Part shown: positions 60,276 to 64,000 of the stretch, piece by piece
How the letters are laid out: each line of letters starts with the position of its first letter
Numbering within the stretch: position 1 is the first letter of the stretch
Origin: Sternotherus odoratus
Taxonomy: Eukaryota > Chordata > Testudines > Kinosternidae
DNA: 64,000 bases
Direction of reading: 5' to 3'
NCBI GenBank assembly: GCA_032164245.1
Contig: JAVMKO010000002.1
Span: forward strand, 89,541,340 to 89,605,339
The notes under the pieces: model-generated
What the model was told of the DNA's origin: nothing
The model's database searches: none
What the model saw: the letters and a program-made list of their open reading frames with translations, nothing else
Made by a program: the position numbers and the translations under genes

Positions 60276-60539
60276 AACACATTTTAAATGGATATTTTAT
60301 TTTATTTGACATTCCTTATGTTTAAGAGATAAAAAGAAGTACTTTCCCTCACTCATTTGAAAACCAAAAGAAAAAAACACACAGATACACACACACACAC
60401 TAAGGGCTTCTTTACACATCACAAGGACACAACCCCAAATTTCTCTTCTTTAATGCAACTATACCTTTAAAAAAAAGGGGGGGGGGGTTGCTCATGAGAT
60501 ATCTCAGCATAATTCACAACCCTCATTATGAGTGTCAAT

Positions 60540-60625
60540 GTTTTACACCTTGGAGAGTAACTATCATACACCTGTTTCACAGATAACAGGATTTGCCTAA
60601 GATCATTTCAGGCAGAACTGGGTTA
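60540..60625 (+). repeat. MIR-like fragment
   Basis: ACCTGTTTCACAGATAACAG, CTAAGATCATTTCAGGCAGA and ACTGGGTTAGTG resemble the MIR core region. Confidence 0.4.
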
Positions 60626-61111
60626 GTGTTGCAGTAAAATCGTGAAAATTGGCTAGTCTCAGGACATGTGGTGTTTTTCTTAATGCCCCAACTCCTACAA
60701 CCAAGTGATTATATCAGAATTTCAGTTTTGTTTTGTAAAAATTTCTAGCTGTCATGATTTCAGAAAACTTGATATGACCCAAGTTCACCCTTAAGGCTCA
60801 GAAAACTGAAGATAAGGAACCCAACATGGTTTTGTTTTTTAAATCTCATTAATGCTAAGGCCAATTTCAAGATTATGGGACCTGCCTCAAGACTTCTGAA
60901 TGCTTGCTACTGGCAATACCGAGAACCCATAACCCTAATATAACTTCATCCACTTTACCACACAGTATTTTAGAAATATGCCAAATTAGGTACTTCTGCA
61001 ACCCATACTAACTCCTTGTGGTTTTGTGTCATCCTTTGGCAGCTAGACCACATACAGTATAGAAATTTATCACTCTGCTTTTGCTTCCATACTATGAGCT
61101 CTGGTTCTTTA

Positions 61112-62000
61112 GGTCATGGGATAACAAGCTCATGGTTTCACATTTGGAGGATCCCACAGACAATCCAAACAGGATATTATTACATTTGGATATGCTGACT
61201 GTAACCACCAGACCACAAATCAGTTCCACAGCCAGGAACAGAAACCCAGAATCCAGATATCCAGCCTTCAACTGCAATCTGACAAATATTTGTCTAACCA
61301 ACTGACAGTGTGTGTGTGTTGTATCATCTCCTTTTATGGACTGATCTACACAAAAGATAACAGCATGCTTCCCCCACACTCCCAGTTTACTTTCATCTGT
61401 GAAGTAGAAGAGGAATCTTCTGTGGATCTGAAGGGTGTGGGTTCAAACCCTGAAGATAATACCCATGGGGGGAGGGGTGTGTGAAATCTACCACCACCTT
61501 ATACAGAAGTCTGTGTAAGGCCACTGGAGCAATTGCTGGAATTATTTTATATTGCAGGACTTTATAGAAGAAACTCCAGAACTACAACAGTAAAACTAAT
61601 ATTAATGCAAAGTCTAGAGTGGGGAAATTTTGCTAGAGTATGCAGAAAGTTGAAGACTCTGACTGCGCAAGCTCCGAGAAGGTCAGAACTTCACATAATC
61701 AACTATTTTTCCACAAAGTAAGCCTCATTCTCAAAGAGGTGGCATCAGTACTTATTTGGGAGCAGGCCTGTTAGTGCCTGAAGGGAGCAGGTGAGTTCAA
61801 AAATCAGAAGACAGACCCAACAGATTTATTCTTCTAATCTCATGATATCTGGGGCCTCACTTATGATATTTGAACTTTTGGGATTGGCAATACTACCTTC
61901 AGTCTGGGGATATTTTTTTTAAAAGACTTAATAATAGTTCACATTTCTAGTACTTAAAATGGATATGAAACCATGAGCTTGTTATCCCATGACCTAAAAT
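61112..62000. repeat. Perfect 32-bp inverted repeat pair, 0.8 kb apart
   Basis: TTTAGGTCATGGGATAACAA... at about 61112-61143 is the exact complement of a sequence at about 61969-62000. The interior has no transposase frame. It may be the TIRs of an unrecognised element or two copies of a dispersed repeat. Confidence 0.6.
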
Positions 62001-62984
62001 GAATAGTCACCGAATTTAAATCTTCTGTAACATACATTCATTCTGACAAGATTTGAGCCAAAAAATTGATGAGAGAGAAGCACCCTCCCTCAAACTGTCC
62101 TGAAACCTTCAAATTAAAGCTTCCTTAATTTCCTTGTACATGACTATACAAGGGAGTAAATTCATTTAGCCAGGTGTTACCTTTTTCCTCTGTCACCTTT
62201 TTGTCCAGACTGGCAGTTTAAAAAAACAAATGCATTATTCAGCTTGAAGCTGGGCACCCACAAGCACAGTCAAGTTTAAAATTCCTTAATTTAAAAAACG
62301 ATTAATCCTGAAAATGCTGATGTGCAGCAGAAGGAGCAGCTCTGCCGTAATATACAAATTGTGCAGGGTGGAGCCAACAGTATAGAGCTTTCTTGAGCGA
62401 AGGTTAAAAATTATCCAATAACCTCTCTGAATATTCTGGTGATGAAAGCTCCACAGTAGTGCTGAAGTGCACAGCTTCCAGCCTTTTATGTTTCAGAAGT
62501 ATGCTATTTTAATTTAAGTGTGTGCACTATTCAGCTGGATACAAATGTTTAATTATTGTAATTATATGCATACATACTTTATCACTGATTTTTCTAATGA
62601 GGCTGGCAGTGTGATAGAAGCTTGGCATTTTACTCACTGTTTAATTTCCATATTTTATGCTTACTGTAACAGCTTTCTGAACTAGTACTGAAGCAAGACT
62701 CTGGAAAACAACAAAGGAAGTGGCACAGAAATACAGATCCCAATGGGCACTACAAATATCCCAAAAAGCCTTGCCTGGCGAAGCGATCTGTGGGAGGTTG
62801 AGATGGGTGGAATACAACCAGGGGATCCCAGAGTAACCTATCGGTCCATGAACACATACACGTTCACCCGTTCTACTTGCATTTCCCCTGCTAGAGGAAG
62901 ATTTCCCTTTTGGAACCGCCTTTTTGCCGACTGTCCTAGGCACCGGCAAAATATTGCTGTGGAAGGTCGAATGACCACTCTTGT

Positions 62985-63099
62985 GGCTTCCTTTTTTGCT
63001 TCCCCATCCGTCAGACAGCCATTCTTCAGTGGGGAAGCAAAGAAATCCATGGGGGACAAATTCTGTGCATGCACAGTAACACAGAATTTCCCCAGGAGT
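62985..63099. mobile_element. hAT-like right end
   Basis: Ends ACACAGAATTTCCCCAGGAG, as in 18859-19827. Just inside is a perfect 12-bp hairpin TTTGCTTCCCCA/TGGGGAAGCAAA (about 62997-63042). The left boundary is unknown and may lie further left. Confidence 0.5.
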
Positions 63100-63368
63100 A
63101 TATATAGCATAAATGGACACATCTGGCTTGAAAGTCTAAATAAATTCTAGGAGGTTAAATTTGGCAGAGGATCAAGGCTATCCCACATATATTTCCACAT
63201 TTCAAAAATTCCATTCACAGAGGATTTTACACAGGGCAGGAGCAAGATTCTCTCAATATTCCTGCAAAACCTGTTAATGAGTGGTAGCAATAGGACAGCA
63301 CCAGAATGAATACATGCAGTCCTGCAGCTAGCCAGAACTTCACTTTTTTACTCTAGCTCCATCTAGAT

Positions 63369-63850
63369 CAGGGTTTCTCAACCTGGGGGTCACTGAGCGC
63401 TCCCCAGGGGGTCGCGAGCTCCTGCCACCGCAACTCGTGGTGACTGGGGCTGCGCCCCGGCCCCCAGTCCCCGCCGCGGGCGGGCTGGGGACCGGGGCGC
63501 ACGCGGCAGCCCGCCCGCGGCGGGGACGGGGGACCGGGGCGCACGCGGCAGCCCGCCCGCGGCGGGGACGGGGGACCGGGGCGCACGCGGCAGCCCGCCC
63601 GCGGCGGGGACGGGGGACCGGGGCGCCCGCGGCAGCCCGCCCGCGGCGGGGACGGGGGACCAGGGCGCCCGCGGCAGCCCGCCCGCGGCAGGGACGGGGG
63701 ACCGGGGCGCACAAGTGGTTGTGTTTTTTTTGGTGGTGGGGTTTTTTTTGTTTGTTTTTTTGTAATTCGGCGGCTTTTCGGCGGAGGGGTCGCGCCGCGC
63801 CGCCGGATCACAAAAAGGTGTCGCGGTCTCAACTAGTTTGAGAACCGCTG
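63369..63850 (+). mobile_element. hAT carrying a 42-bp minisatellite
   Basis: Ends CAGGGTTTCTCAACCTGGG and the complement of CAGCGGTTCTCAAACTAG, perfect 8-bp duplication ATCTAGAT (63361-63368, 63851-63858). Same family as 41482-41725. The interior 63475-63710 is about 5.5 tandem copies of a 42-bp unit (containing GACGGGGGACCGGGGCGC). As 42 is a multiple of three, all frames stay open and give repeated pseudo-peptides. Confidence 0.93.
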
Positions 63851-64000
63851 ATCTAGATTTATAAGACACAAACTCTCAGAAGGACATGTCAAACTAATTC
63901 CTCCCACTTCCCCAAACAACACTTCTACAAACAAGTACCTATCCCCATAATCCTCAAACAGGCCTGCCATATTGTAAGTGACCTGGGTCCCATCAACTGC

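Noticed and set aside
61445..61465. GGTTCAAACCC, a tRNA B-box-like motif
   Set aside because: No A box or cloverleaf around it; probably a SINE scrap or chance.
62166..62220. A minus-strand candidate exon reading GQKGDRGK, considered as the missing CARMIL1 exon (VKGDKVENK)
   Set aside because: The resemblance is slight, it lacks the expected end before VLTSC, and the acceptor tract is weak.
63340..63869. Overlapping ORFs with repeated 14-residue units
   Set aside because: They come from the 42-bp tandem repeat inside a hAT element with a clear target duplication.

Overview
The window is nuclear DNA of a reptile, most likely a turtle. It carries a CR1 LINE with a (TTCTTATG)-type tail, MIR-like SINE remains, many hAT and Harbinger-like MITEs with intact target duplications, and Penelope-like fragments. 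This repeat mix is what I know from turtle genomes; a crocodilian is the main alternative. No prokaryotic gene, CRISPR array, tRNA or rRNA gene was seen.

The only host gene I can support is CARMIL1 (LRRC16A) on the minus strand. Nine coding exons with canonical GT-AG borders and consistent phases lie at 38027-38077, 27858-27917, 23184-23305, 20457-20554, 20049-20119, 19855-19928, 13112-13187, 8521-8609 and 4349-4443, in transcript order. Joined, they give 736 nt of open frame (about 245 residues): most of the PH-like domain, the linker and N-cap, and the first leucine-rich repeats. The first coding exon(s) and everything after the first LRRs lie outside the window. All remaining sequence is intron of this gene.

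The introns are built from nested transposons. The most layered block is 29226-35469, a decayed autonomous hAT element with remains of a BED finger and of the C-terminal dimerisation domain. It has been invaded by a CR1, an LTR-like repeat carrying a Harbinger-type MITE, and a 1.9 kb GC-rich hAT that itself carries a 127-bp hAT MITE. Other clear events are a hAT inserted exactly at the end of a Tigger element (14004-14660), a Harbinger-like MITE inside another (55388-56482), hATs at 48113-48821, 50147-50656 and 63369-63850, and a long-TIR element at 25219-26730.

The most unusual material is a set of Penelope-like fragments around a hammerhead-ribozyme-like core. Three of them (6498-6681, 10709-11451, 26955-27177) have an antisense-core-sense fold-back layout, one with perfect 65-bp arms. 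A second theme is G/C-rich minisatellites inside DNA transposons (28.6, 55.9, 58-59.5 and 63.5 kb). The 58-59.5 kb array is a strand-switching G-rich satellite. Repeat family names come from recognition of termini and target duplications, not from database searches.
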